Shown in pieces: positions 36,199 to 43,999 of a stretch of DNA of 64,000 nt. The position numbers and the translations under genes were made by a program. Within the stretch, counting starts at the first letter, position 1, and each line of letters starts with the position of its first letter. The notes below the pieces were generated by a model. The model did no database searches. It had not been told where the DNA came from and worked only from the letters and a program-made list of their open reading frames with translations. Source of the DNA: Proteobacteria bacterium SG_bin6 (GTDB taxonomy: Bacteria > Pseudomonadota > Alphaproteobacteria > Sphingomonadales > Sphingomonadaceae); the NCBI GenBank assembly GCA_002083435.1, contig LWDJ01000049.1, positions 1 to 64,000 on the forward strand. Reading direction: 5' to 3'.

Positions 36199-36653
36199 CC
36201 GCACGTTTCACCGGCCAGCATATGGCCGCGATCCTCGTCGCCTTTTTCGCGGTGGTGATCGCGGTGAATTTCTACATGGCGCGCACCGCGGTGATGACGT
36301 TTGGCGGCACCGTGGTCGATAACAGCTATGTCGCGAGCCAGCATTATGCGCGCTGGCTCGACGAGGCGGCGGCCCAGGATCGCGCCGGCTGGCGCGCCGA
36401 GCCGGAGATCGCCGGCGGCCGGCTGATGCTGGTGCTGCGCCGTGGCGGCAGTCCGGTCGTGGGCGCGCGGGTGCGGGTGAGCGCGCGGCATCCGCTTGGC
36501 GCGCTTCCCGATCGCGTGATCGAGCTGGTGCCCGCCGCGACCCCCGGCCGCTACCGCGCGCCGGTCGCGCTGCCGCCGGGGCGCTGGCAGCTGCTGATCG
36601 AGGCCCGCGACGGCGATGCCCAGGCCCGCTTCGAGACCGAGCTGCGCGCGTGA
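36195..36653 (+). CDS. ccoH: FixH/CcoH family cbb3 assembly protein
   Basis: This 152-residue protein has one N-terminal helix (AAILVAFFAVVIAVNFYMA) and a periplasmic Ig-like domain. The family motif VVDNSYVASQHYARWLDEA is complete. CcoH helps early cbb3 assembly. The start was chosen at 36195, which overlaps the ccoG stop; a longer frame in this register runs back through ccoG and is not coding. Confidence 0.9.
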   Translation: MTARFTGQHMAAILVAFFAVVIAVNFYMARTAVMTFGGTVVDNSYVASQHYARWLDEAAAQDRAGWRAEPEIAGGRLMLVLRRGGSPVVGARVRVSARHPLGALPDRVIELVPAATPGRYRAPVALPPGRWQLLIEARDGDAQARFETELRA

Positions 36654-38776
36654 CGATCGCCGCCGTCCCGCCCCATGCCGCCAGCGCCGCCGCCGAGAGC
36701 CTGTTCAGCGTCGAGGGGCTGCGCTGCGCCGGGTGCATCGCCAAGCTCGAATCCGGGCTCGGCGCGACCCCCGGGGTGATCGCGGCGCGGGTGAACTTTT
36801 CCGCCAAAAGGCTGCGCGTCGCCCATCTGCCCGAGCTGGACGAGGCCGCGCTGCTCGCCGCGATCGACGCGCTGGGCTTCGCCGCCCACCCCTTCGCGGC
36901 GCCCCCCGTGCAAGCACCCGGCGAGGCGCGCCGGCTGGCGCTCGCGCTTGGCGTCGCGGGGTTCGCGGCGATGAACGTGATGCTGCTGTCGGTTTCGATC
37001 TGGTCGGGCGCCGATGGCGCGACGCGGCAGCTGTTCCACTGGCTCTCGGCGCTGATCGCGCTCCCCGCCATCGCCTATGCCGGCCGCCCCTTCTTCGAGA
37101 GCGCCGCGCGCGCGCTACGGCGGGGGCGGACCAACATGGACGTGCCGATCAGCATCGGCGTGGCGCTCACCGCCACCACCAGCCTCTACGAAACCGCGAC
37201 CGGCGGGGCGCACGCCTATTTCGACGGCGCGGTGATGCTGCTGTTCTTCCTGCTCGCCGGGCGACTGCTCGACAGTGTCGCGCGCGCCCGCGCCGAGGAT
37301 GGCGTCGCCGCGCTGCTGCGCCGCGTGCCGCGCGAGGCGACGGTGGTGCGCGGCGGCATCTCGGAACGCCGCGACGCCGCCGAACTCGCACCCGGAATGC
37401 GGCTGCTCGTGGCGGCGGGCGAGCGCATCGCCGCCGATGGCGTGGTCGAGGCGGGCGAAAGCAGCATCGACCGCGCGCTGGTAACGGGCGAAAGCCTGCC
37501 CGAGGCCGCGCGCGCGGGGACCAGGGTGCTCGCGGGCACGATCAACCTCGCCGCCCCGCTCACCATCCGCGTGACAGCGGTGGGCGAGGGTTGCGCGATC
37601 GCCGAGATCGCCCGGCTGATGGAGGCGGCGGGGCAGAGCCGATCGGCCTATGTCCGCGTCGCCGATCGCGCCGCGCGCTGGTATGCGCCCGCCGTCCACA
37701 GCCTGGCGGCGGCGAGCTTCGCCGGCTGGTTGATCGCCGGCGCCTCGCTCCATCAGGCGGTGACGATCGCGGTCGCGGTGCTGATCATCACCTGCCCCTG
37801 CGCGCTGGGGCTCGCGGTGCCGGTCGCGCAGGTGGTGGCGAGCGGCGCGCTGCTGCGCGCGGGCGTGCTGGTGAAGGACGGCTCGGCGCTCGAACGCCTC
37901 GCCCGCGCCAGCCGCGTGGTGCTCGACAAGACCGGGACGGTGACGCTCGGCCGACCGCGCGTGACCGGCGGACTCCCCGAGGAGGCGGCGGCGCGCGCGG
38001 TGCTCGCGGCGCTGGCCGGGGCGAGCCGCCACCCGCTCGCCCGCGCGGTCGGCGCGGCGCTGGAGGGCGTCGCGCCAGCGGCGATCACGGGGCTGATCGA
38101 ACATCCCGGGCTCGGGATCGAGGGCATCTGCCAAGGCGAACGCGCCCGGCTCGGCCGGCCCGATTGGGTGCTGGGCGGGGCCGCGAGCGCGGAACACCGG
38201 GCGGCCTTCGCCTGGGGCACGATCACCGCCGCGATCGAGGTCGCCGATCCGCCCCGCGCCGATGCAGCCGCGGCGATCGCCGAACTCGCCGCGCTCGGGC
38301 TCGATCCGGTGCTGTTTTCGGGCGATTCTCCCCCCGGCGTGGCGCAAGTCGCCGGACCGCTGGGGATCACCGCCGCCGCGCGTATGAGCCCCGCCGACAA
38401 GGCCGCGCGCATCGCCGCGCTCCAGGCCGCCGGCGCGCGCGTGCTGATGGTGGGCGACGGGCTCAATGACGGCCCCGCGCTCAAGGCGGCGAGCGTCGCG
38501 ATGGCGCCCGCCGAGGCGAGCGATGTCGGCCAGCAGGCCGCCGACGCGCTGTTCTTTGGCGACCAGCTGCGCGCGGTGCCCCGCGCGGTGCGCGCGGCGC
38601 GGGCGACGATGGCGGTGGTGCGGCAGAATTTCGCGCTCGCGATCGGCTATAACCTGCTCGCGGTGCCGCTCGCGATCGCCGGCCAGGTGACGCCGCTGAT
38701 CGCCGCCCTCGCCATGTCGGGCTCGTCGCTGCTGGTGGTGGGCAACGCGCTGCGCCTGCGCGGAGCGGCGCGGTGA
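36650..38776 (+). CDS. ccoI: copper-transporting P1B-type ATPase for cbb3 assembly
   Basis: This 708-residue P-type ATPase exports copper for CuB insertion. It begins with a heavy-metal domain (GLRCAGCIAKLES), has the phosphatase loop TGES, the transport motif CPCALGLAVP, the phosphorylated Asp in DKTGTVTLG, and VGDGLNDGPALKAASV. The start is a GTG at 36650 overlapping the ccoH stop. It is the FixI/CcoI type by operon position. Confidence 0.94.
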   Translation: MTIAAVPPHAASAAAESLFSVEGLRCAGCIAKLESGLGATPGVIAARVNFSAKRLRVAHLPELDEAALLAAIDALGFAAHPFAAPPVQAPGEARRLALALGVAGFAAMNVMLLSVSIWSGADGATRQLFHWLSALIALPAIAYAGRPFFESAARALRRGRTNMDVPISIGVALTATTSLYETATGGAHAYFDGAVMLLFFLLAGRLLDSVARARAEDGVAALLRRVPREATVVRGGISERRDAAELAPGMRLLVAAGERIAADGVVEAGESSIDRALVTGESLPEAARAGTRVLAGTINLAAPLTIRVTAVGEGCAIAEIARLMEAAGQSRSAYVRVADRAARWYAPAVHSLAAASFAGWLIAGASLHQAVTIAVAVLIITCPCALGLAVPVAQVVASGALLRAGVLVKDGSALERLARASRVVLDKTGTVTLGRPRVTGGLPEEAAARAVLAALAGASRHPLARAVGAALEGVAPAAITGLIEHPGLGIEGICQGERARLGRPDWVLGGAASAEHRAAFAWGTITAAIEVADPPRADAAAAIAELAALGLDPVLFSGDSPPGVAQVAGPLGITAAARMSPADKAARIAALQAAGARVLMVGDGLNDGPALKAASVAMAPAEASDVGQQAADALFFGDQLRAVPRAVRAARATMAVVRQNFALAIGYNLLAVPLAIAGQVTPLIAALAMSGSSLLVVGNALRLRGAAR

Positions 38777-38916
38777 CCGGGGTCGCGCTGCTCATCCCGA
38801 TCGCGCTCGGCCTGGGCCTGGCGGGGCTCGGCGCCTTCTTCTGGGCGGCGAAGAGCGGCCAGTTCGAGGATCTCGACGGCGCCGCGCTAAGGGTGCTGAT
38901 CGAGGAGGAGGATTGA
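38773..38916 (+). CDS. ccoS: cbb3 oxidase maturation small membrane protein
   Basis: This 47-residue product starts with GTG 38773, overlapping the ccoI stop. It has a single helix (LLIPIALGLGLAGLGAFFWA) followed by the conserved CcoS tail KSGQFEDLDGAALRVL. CcoS is needed for cofactor insertion. It is the last gene of the operon. Confidence 0.9.
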   Translation: MTGVALLIPIALGLGLAGLGAFFWAAKSGQFEDLDGAALRVLIEEED

Positions 38917-38928
38917 GGCACGCGCCAT

Positions 38929-39085
38929 AAAAAGCCCCTCCCTTGAGGGAGGGGTTGGGATGGGTGGGCGACGGGAGCCGCTCTATCCGTTCTGCCAACA
39001 AAGCATTGGTGGCGGGAGCACATCGGAGCACGCGCAAACGCCGAACACCCCCACCCCAACCCCTCCCTTGAAGGGGAGGGGCTTT
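38929..39085. repeat. pair of inverted CCCCTCCC-type repeats between ccoS and ompW
   Basis: A roughly 40-nt element at 38929-38968 (AAAGCCCCTCCCTTGAGGG) recurs in inverse orientation at 39046-39085. Each copy has its own CCCCTCCC/GGGAGGGG hairpin with TTGA loop. About 77 nt of unrelated sequence lies between them. The pair resembles a bipartite REP element and lies where the convergent ccoS and ompW transcripts should end. Confidence 0.7.
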
Positions 39086-39094
39086 CAGGGGTGT

Positions 39095-39766
39095 CTATAG
39101 CCGCACCCCCAGGCCGACGCCCACCACCACCGGGTTCACGTCCACCTGCACCCGCTGCAACCCCAGCCCGGCGCTGAAGAGCCGGGCGCGCGTTCCGACA
39201 TCGAGATATTTCACGTCGATATTCACGAAGAACTTCTTCGAGATGTCGATGTCGGTGCCCGCCTGCAGCGCCCAGCCGACGCTGGTTGGCAATTGTACCG
39301 GCGTCCGCCCGGCGACCGCCTCCAGCGCCCGCGTGGAAAACGCGTTCCAGAACACGGTCAGGTTCACCCCGGCGCCGACATAGGGCCGCACCTTGGCCTT
39401 GGGGTTGAAGTGATATTGCGCGGTGAGCGTCGGCGGGAGCACCCAGGTGGTGATGATATTGCCGACATTCTTGGTCCCTGGCCCCACCGTCGCGATCTCG
39501 TGCCGGCTGGTCGCCGCGATCAGCTCGAACCCGATATGGTTGGTGGCCATGTACGTCAGGTCGATTTCGGGGACGACGCTGTGCCCCACATCCACGCTTT
39601 CGGTGGGCAGCGCCGGCAGGATCGGGCCGTTGCGCCCGGTCGGCACCACCGCGATCGTGCGCACCCGCAACAGCACGTCGCCCTGCTTGATGCCCACCCG
39701 GTCCTGCGCCATCGCCTGACCGGAAACAACCACCGCCGCCGCCGCGGCCAACGCCATCTTGATCAT
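39095..39766 (-). CDS. ompW: OmpW-family outer-membrane protein
   Basis: This 223-residue eight-stranded barrel has a signal peptide (IKMALAAAAAVVVSGQAMAQ). OmpW signatures include GDVLLRVRTIAVVP, PEIDLTYMATNHIGFELIAAT, PPTLTAQYHFNPKAKVRPYVGAG (partly listed) and a C-terminal VGVGLGVRL. It is divergent from hemN, with an FNR-type box in the 89-bp gap. OmpW is under FNR control in enterobacteria, so shared low-oxygen regulation is plausible. Confidence 0.93.
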   Translation of the reverse strand: MIKMALAAAAAVVVSGQAMAQDRVGIKQGDVLLRVRTIAVVPTGRNGPILPALPTESVDVGHSVVPEIDLTYMATNHIGFELIAATSRHEIATVGPGTKNVGNIITTWVLPPTLTAQYHFNPKAKVRPYVGAGVNLTVFWNAFSTRALEAVAGRTPVQLPTSVGWALQAGTDIDISKKFFVNIDVKYLDVGTRARLFSAGLGLQRVQVDVNPVVVGVGLGVRL

Positions 39767-39807
39767 TGTCCCTACCTCCGCTGGGTAGGGCGTTGATGGA
39801 GCGCGCT

Positions 39808-39821
39808 TTGATCCGCGTCAA
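39808..39821. promoter_or_regulatory. FNR-type box between ompW and hemN
   Basis: TTGATCCGCGTCAA matches the FNR/FixK consensus at nine of ten positions. It lies 34 bp before the chosen hemN start and 41 bp before ompW. It could act on both divergent genes. It also supports the hemN start at 39856, since the longer frame to 39766 would put the box inside the coding region. Confidence 0.75.
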
Positions 39822-39855
39822 GGCGGGGGAAAGCGATCGGGGCGATGCCACCGCC

Positions 39856-41175
39856 ATGTGGCGCTATCATCCCCAACTGCTCGAGCGGCCGGTGCCGCGC
39901 TATACCAGCTTCCCGACCGCGGCCGAATTCGACGAGAGCGTCGGTCCGGGGGACATGGCGGCGGCGCTCGCCGCGCTGCCGGCGGAAGCGCCGGTGTCGC
40001 TCTATCTCCACATCCCCTATTGCCACCAGATTTGCTGGTATTGCGGGTGCAACACCGGCGCCGCCAATCGCAGCGCGCGGCTTTCGGCCTATCTGCAACG
40101 GCTGGGCCAGGAGCTCGATCTGGTCGCGGACCGGCTGGGCGCGCGCGCGCTCAGCCGGGTGGCGTTTGGCGGCGGCAGCCCCAATGCGCTGAGCCCCGAA
40201 CAGTTCGACGCGCTGCTCGCCCGGCTGCGCGCGCGCTTCGATCTGCGCCGCGCGGAACTGTCGGTCGAGCTTGATCCGCGCGCCTTTGGCTGGAGCTGGG
40301 CGGCGGCGCTCGCCCGCGCCGGGGTCCACCGCGCGAGCCTGGGCGTGCAGACCTTCGCCCCACACGTCCAGGCGGCGATCGGGCGCGTCCAGCCGGTCGA
40401 TATGATCGCCTGCGCGGTGGCGCAGCTGCGGCTGGCGGGGGTCAGCTCGCTCAATTTCGATCTGATGTATGGCCTGCCCGGCCAATCGCTCGGCGATCTC
40501 GACGCAACGCTCGATCAGGCGATCGCGCTGGGGCCGGATCGGCTGGCGGTGTTCGGCTATGCGCATGTCCCGCATCTGCTGCCGCGCCAGCGCCAGATCG
40601 ACGCGCGCGCCCTGCCCGACGCGGCGGCGCGGTTCGAGATGGCGCGCTTCGCTCATGCCCGGTTGAGCGCGGCAGGCTATGTCGCGATCGGGTTCGATCA
40701 TTTCGCCAAGCCCGGCGATCCGCTGGCGCGCGCGGCGGCAGGCGGCACGCTCGCCCGCAATTTCCAGGGCTTCACCGACGATCCCGCGCGCGCGCTGATC
40801 GGGCTCGGCGCGTCGGCGATCAGCGGCTTTCCCGGCGCGCTGCTCCAGAATGAGAAGAATAGCGGGCGCTATCATCTGCGCATCGGCCAGGGCCAGTTCG
40901 CCACCGCGCGCGGCGTGCGCCGATCGGCGGCCGACCGCGCCGTGGGCAACGCGATCGAGGCGCTGCTGTGCCAGGGCAGCGCCGAACTCGCCGGGCTGCC
41001 CGGCCTGGCCGACGCCCGCGCGGCGCTCACGCCTTTCCTGGCAGCGGGGGTCGCCGCGCTCGATGGCACGCGACTGAGCCTGACCGACGATGGCCTGCCC
41101 TATGCGCGCGCGATTGCCGCGACGCTCGATCCCTATCGCGCCACCAGCGCCGTGCGGTTCAGCAGTGCGGTTTGA
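39856..41175 (+). CDS. hemN: oxygen-independent coproporphyrinogen III oxidase
   Basis: This radical-SAM enzyme makes protoporphyrinogen IX precursors without oxygen. The SAM cluster motif is C56-x3-C60-x2-C63 in PYCHQICWYCGC. The N-terminus RYTSFPTAAEF and the HFAKPGDPLA and NFQGFTDDP segments identify HemN. It has 439 residues. The ATG at 39856 is chosen over an earlier in-frame start because an FNR-type box lies between them. It serves heme supply under low oxygen, matching the adjacent cbb3 operon. Confidence 0.94.
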   Translation: MWRYHPQLLERPVPRYTSFPTAAEFDESVGPGDMAAALAALPAEAPVSLYLHIPYCHQICWYCGCNTGAANRSARLSAYLQRLGQELDLVADRLGARALSRVAFGGGSPNALSPEQFDALLARLRARFDLRRAELSVELDPRAFGWSWAAALARAGVHRASLGVQTFAPHVQAAIGRVQPVDMIACAVAQLRLAGVSSLNFDLMYGLPGQSLGDLDATLDQAIALGPDRLAVFGYAHVPHLLPRQRQIDARALPDAAARFEMARFAHARLSAAGYVAIGFDHFAKPGDPLARAAAGGTLARNFQGFTDDPARALIGLGASAISGFPGALLQNEKNSGRYHLRIGQGQFATARGVRRSAADRAVGNAIEALLCQGSAELAGLPGLADARAALTPFLAAGVAALDGTRLSLTDDGLPYARAIAATLDPYRATSAVRFSSAV

Positions 41176-41389
41176 TCGCGCGCTGGCGATGGCGGGCGCG
41201 GTGGCGCTGGCGGGTGCCGGCATCCCCTGCCCCGCCGCGGTTACCGTGCTGCGGCTGAGCCTGTGCGGCGGCCATGCCCCGATCGAGATTCCGCTGCCCG
41301 GCAAATCCGCGCCCAAACCCGATTGCGGCGCCGCCTGCCACGCCGCCTGCCCGCGCCGCACGCGGCTGGTGCCCGAGCACCCGGCCTGA
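41165..41389 (+). CDS. small exported or membrane protein of unknown function after hemN
   Basis: A 74-residue frame starts at GTG 41165, overlapping the hemN stop by 11 nt. A hydrophobic stretch (ALAMAGAVALAGAGIPCPAAV) resembles a signal or anchor. The rest has four cysteines, including CGGH and CGAACHAACP, so metal or disulfide chemistry is possible. No family is recognised. The overlap with hemN suggests co-expression, but it may also be spurious. Confidence 0.5.
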   Translation: MRFDRALAMAGAVALAGAGIPCPAAVTVLRLSLCGGHAPIEIPLPGKSAPKPDCGAACHAACPRRTRLVPEHPA

Positions 41390-41410
41390 CGCGCTCGCCG
41401 GCGACCCATG

Positions 41411-41444
41411 AAAAAAGGCCGCCGGTCAAACGACGCGGCGGCCT
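41411..41444 (-). terminator. Rho-independent terminator of tRNA-Val
   Basis: On the minus strand AGGCCGCCG and CGGCGGCCT form a 9-bp stem followed by TTTTTT. The stem begins 8 nt after the tRNA CCA end. Confidence 0.88.
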
Positions 41445-41451
41445 GTTTCGA

Positions 41452-41526
41452 TGGTGGGCGTGGCAAGGATTGAACTTGCGACCCCTGCGATGTCAACACA
41501 GTGCTCTACCACTGAGCTACACGCCC
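41452..41526 (-). tRNA. tRNA-Val (anticodon GAC)
   Basis: A full cloverleaf can be drawn: acceptor GGGCGTG with CACGCCC, D-arm GCTC/GAGC, anticodon arm CTGTG-TTGACAT-CGCAG giving GAC, and T-arm GCAAG-TTCAATC-CTTGC. The CCA end is encoded. GAC reads the valine codons GUC and GUU. Confidence 0.96.
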
Positions 41527-41652
41527 ACGAAGGAAGCGCCGCATAACCGGAGCGGCGCGCGCGCGCAAGCGCTTTCGCCGAGAGACAGTTTTGATCCGTT
41601 CACGCGGATGCGGGCCGGCGCCGCCCACGGTTCAGCGATGCCGAACCGCCGC

Positions 41653-42036
41653 CTAAGGCCGCAGCGTCGCCTGCCCGCCTTCGAACAGCCGGTCGACCTC
41701 CAGCACCAGATCGCGCAGGTGGAACGGCTTGGACAAGACCCGCGCATTGGGCATCGCATGGCCCGCCTTCAGCGTGACGGCGGCGAAGCCGGTGATGAAC
41801 ATCACCCGCAAATTGGGGGCGATTTCCCCCGCCTTCTGCGCGAGTTCGATGCCGTCCATCTCGGGCATCACGATGTCGGTGAGCAGCAGGTCGAAATGCT
41901 CGGCCTCGATCAGCGGCAGCGCGGCGGTGCCCCGGTCGACCGAGACCACCACATAGCCCGCGCGTTCCAGCGCGCGCGCCAGATAGCTGCGCATAACGTC
42001 ATCGTCTTCGGCAAGCAGGATTCGCGGGCTGGTCAT
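41653..42036 (-). CDS. cpdR: CpdR-like single-domain response regulator
   Basis: This 127-residue receiver domain has no output domain. The phosphoacceptor is D54 in LLLTDIVMPEMDGIEL. The signatures RILLAEDDDVMRSYLARALE, RVMFITGFAAVTL and VLSKPFHLRDLV match Caulobacter CpdR closely. CpdR, when unphosphorylated, directs ClpXP to cell-cycle substrates. The ATG at 42036 gives the family N-terminus. It is divergent from the hutG-like gene. Confidence 0.92.
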   Translation of the reverse strand: MTSPRILLAEDDDVMRSYLARALERAGYVVVSVDRGTAALPLIEAEHFDLLLTDIVMPEMDGIELAQKAGEIAPNLRVMFITGFAAVTLKAGHAMPNARVLSKPFHLRDLVLEVDRLFEGGQATLRP

Positions 42037-42119
42037 GCGGCGGCTTTTATCCGCCAACCCTTTAAGATTTTCCAGCCTGCCTCTACCCGCTGGGGGGCGC
42101 TTCCCCTAAACCATCGGCG

Positions 42120-42968
42120 ATGACGCGGCACGGCAGCTTCGATCGGCTGGGCGCGGCGACCCCGGCGAGTCCGGTGGTCGTCTCGGTGCCGCATGGCGGG
42201 CGCGATTATCCCGCCGCGATGCTGCCGCTGCTCGCGCTGCCGGCGGGCGCGCTGCGGCCGCTGGAGGACCGGCATATCGACACGCTCGCCCGCGCCGCCT
42301 GGGGGGGCGAGACCGTGCTGATCGAGCGCGCGCCGCGCGCCTGGATCGACCTGAACCGCGCCGAGCAGGAGCGCGATCCGGCGATCGACGCGGGCGCCGA
42401 TCCCCGTCGCCAGGGCGCGCCGAGCGTGAAGCTGCGCAGCGGGCTGGGGCTGGTGCCGCGCCGCGTCGGCGGGCGCGACCTGTGGCGCGGGCAGCTCCAG
42501 GCGCGCGACGTGGAGTCGCGGATCGCGAGCGTCCACCGCCCCTATCACGCCGCGCTCGCCGAGGCGCTGGCGGCGGCGCGGGCGCGCTTCGGGGTGGCGG
42601 TGCTGCTCGATCTCCACTCGATGCCGCCCCTGGGGCCGCCCGAGTCGGTCGCGCGCGTGGTGTTCGGCGATCGCTTCGGGCGGACGAGCGCGGCGCGCTT
42701 CGTGGCGACGCTGGAGGCGGTGGCGGACGCCGCCGGGCTCGCCCATGCGCTCAACACACCTTATGCGGGCGGGCACATCCTCGATCGCCACGGCGCGCCG
42801 CCGCGCGGCATCCATGCGGTGCAGGTGGAGCTTGATCGCCGGCTGTATCTCGATCCCGCGCTCGACGCGCCGGGGCCGGGCTTCGCCGCCGCCGCGAGGC
42901 TGGTGCGGGCGATGGTCACCGCGCTCGCCGACGAAGCGCTGGGCAGCCTCGCCACGGCGGCCGAATAA
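42120..42968 (+). CDS. N-formylglutamate amidohydrolase family protein
   Basis: This 282-residue protein has the family motifs VVVSVPHGGRDYPAAM, WIDLNRAEQERDP and LLDLHSMPPLGP, and a C-terminal NTPYAGGHILDRHG. It should hydrolyse an N-formyl or related amide as in the last step of histidine breakdown. No hut genes are near, so the substrate in this strain is uncertain. Confidence 0.9.
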   Translation: MTRHGSFDRLGAATPASPVVVSVPHGGRDYPAAMLPLLALPAGALRPLEDRHIDTLARAAWGGETVLIERAPRAWIDLNRAEQERDPAIDAGADPRRQGAPSVKLRSGLGLVPRRVGGRDLWRGQLQARDVESRIASVHRPYHAALAEALAAARARFGVAVLLDLHSMPPLGPPESVARVVFGDRFGRTSAARFVATLEAVADAAGLAHALNTPYAGGHILDRHGAPPRGIHAVQVELDRRLYLDPALDAPGPGFAAAARLVRAMVTALADEALGSLATAAE

Positions 42969-42976
42969 CGGCGCAT

Positions 42977-43011
42977 AAAAAACCACCTCGCGGCAAAGGC
43001 ACGCGAGGTGG
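42977..43011 (-). terminator. Rho-independent terminator of the candidate sRNA
   Basis: CCACCTCGCG and CGCGAGGTGG form a perfect 10-bp stem with a 9-nt loop, followed on the minus strand by TTTTTT. On the plus strand no T-run follows, so it does not serve the hutG-like gene. Confidence 0.85.
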
Positions 43012-43084
43012 CCAAGGTTCAGGGAGGGGATACATCCGAAGATGTATCACGCGGTCCGCGAAAGGGGGGACACGGCGCCGCGCT
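42977..43084 (-). ncRNA. candidate small RNA with UUCG hairpin and anti-Shine-Dalgarno stretch
   Basis: A roughly 108-nt transcript is predicted on the minus strand between sapC and the hutG-like gene. It would start about 6 nt after a TATTTG -10 box. A GC-rich 5' region is followed by GATACATC-TTCG-GATGTATC, an 8-bp stem closed by a stable UUCG tetraloop (43029-43048). The single-stranded CCCCUCCCU comes next (43021-43029), complementary to ribosome-binding sites, and a strong terminator ends it. This layout fits a trans-acting sRNA. It could also be a processed 3' UTR of sapC. No reading frame of interest is inside. Confidence 0.68.
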
Positions 43085-43089
43085 CCATT

Positions 43090-43118
43090 CAAATAGGCGC
43101 CGGGCAAATCGGTTTCAA
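43090..43118 (-). promoter_or_regulatory. sigma-70-like promoter of the candidate sRNA
   Basis: On the minus strand TTGAAA (43113-43118) and TATTTG (43090-43095) are separated by exactly 17 bp. TTGAAA matches the -35 consensus at five of six positions; the -10 is weaker. Confidence 0.55.
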
Positions 43119-43178
43119 GCCGTGTCGCGCCGCACTGCACGAAACAAAGCGTTTCGCGCACGCGCCCTTGGGTTAATC

Positions 43179-43946
43179 TCAGAGCGCGGCGGGCGCCGGC
43201 ATCAGGCCGCGATCGAGCTGGCGCTGGAAAATCTCCCGCATCAGCGCGAGCGAGAAGAGATGCGCGTACAGGAGGGGCAACATGCCGTTCTGTGACATCT
43301 TGCGCAGCTGGTCGCCGCGCAGATCGCGCAGCTTGTTCTCGTCGACCATCTGGAAGCCGCGATAGACGAAGGGCTGCTCGCTGCCCTCGGGCTGGATCGT
43401 CACTTCGCCTTCGGTGAGCAGGCCGCTTTCCTTCAGCTCGACCATGAATTGCTGGGTGCGCATCCCGGCGGTTTCGAAGGTTTCGTTGAACTGCAGGATG
43501 TTCTTGGTCAGCTCGCTGGGCTCGGTGCCGTTGAACAGCGGCTCGCCCTCGTCGAACGCGCCGACGCCTTCGTAGGTCGGATCGAAGCACAGCGACAATT
43601 CCTGCGCGTCGGGCGTCAGCCGCGCGAGCAGGAAGGGATAGCGGCGGATATAAGCGGGGACGTAGAAATTCTGCTCGATCAGCTTGCCCTCGGCGTCGAT
43701 GAACACGTTGACGCCCTCGTTCAGGCCCATCAGCGCGAGCGGGATCGGATCGTCACCGCTCGAAAAGACGATCGGCATGAAGCGCTGGACCAGCGCGAAC
43801 TCGTCCACCGTCACCGGAATCGCGTGCTGGCCGACCAGGAACGGGGCGCGGTCCATGCGCTTGGTGCGGAAATCGGCATGGGCCTGGCTCGAAAGCGGTT
43901 CGAGCTGGTTATAGAATAGCGGCAGGGATTGCGGCGCGCTCGCCAT
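43179..43946 (-). CDS. SapC-family protein
   Basis: This 255-residue protein matches the SapC family named after a Campylobacter surface-layer locus. Typical segments are NQLEPLSSQAHADFRTKR, FALVQRFMPIVFSSGDDPIP, NVFIDAEGKLIEQNFYVPAY and LCFDPTYEGVGAFDEGEPLF. It has no signal peptide. SapC-like proteins are common in sphingomonads, where some lie near TonB receptors, but their activity is not defined. No receptor gene is adjacent here. Confidence 0.9.
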   Translation of the reverse strand: MASAPQSLPLFYNQLEPLSSQAHADFRTKRMDRAPFLVGQHAIPVTVDEFALVQRFMPIVFSSGDDPIPLALMGLNEGVNVFIDAEGKLIEQNFYVPAYIRRYPFLLARLTPDAQELSLCFDPTYEGVGAFDEGEPLFNGTEPSELTKNILQFNETFETAGMRTQQFMVELKESGLLTEGEVTIQPEGSEQPFVYRGFQMVDENKLRDLRGDQLRKMSQNGMLPLLYAHLFSLALMREIFQRQLDRGLMPAPAAL

Positions 43947-43999
43947 GTAAACTCTCCGAATAGATGCGCGGCCCCCCTGGCCGGCCTTTGCCCCGGCCT

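Noticed and set aside
34827..36653. Single 608-residue frame spanning ccoG and ccoH
   Set aside because: Only the last 152 codons (ccoH) look like a protein; the earlier part is out of frame with the ferredoxin motifs of ccoG.
39766..39855. Longer hemN with 30 extra residues
   Set aside because: The extension would include the FNR-type box and reach the ompW start codon.
42983..43011. Terminator of the hutG-like gene on the plus strand
   Set aside because: The T-run is only on the minus strand; the plus strand continues CCAAGG.
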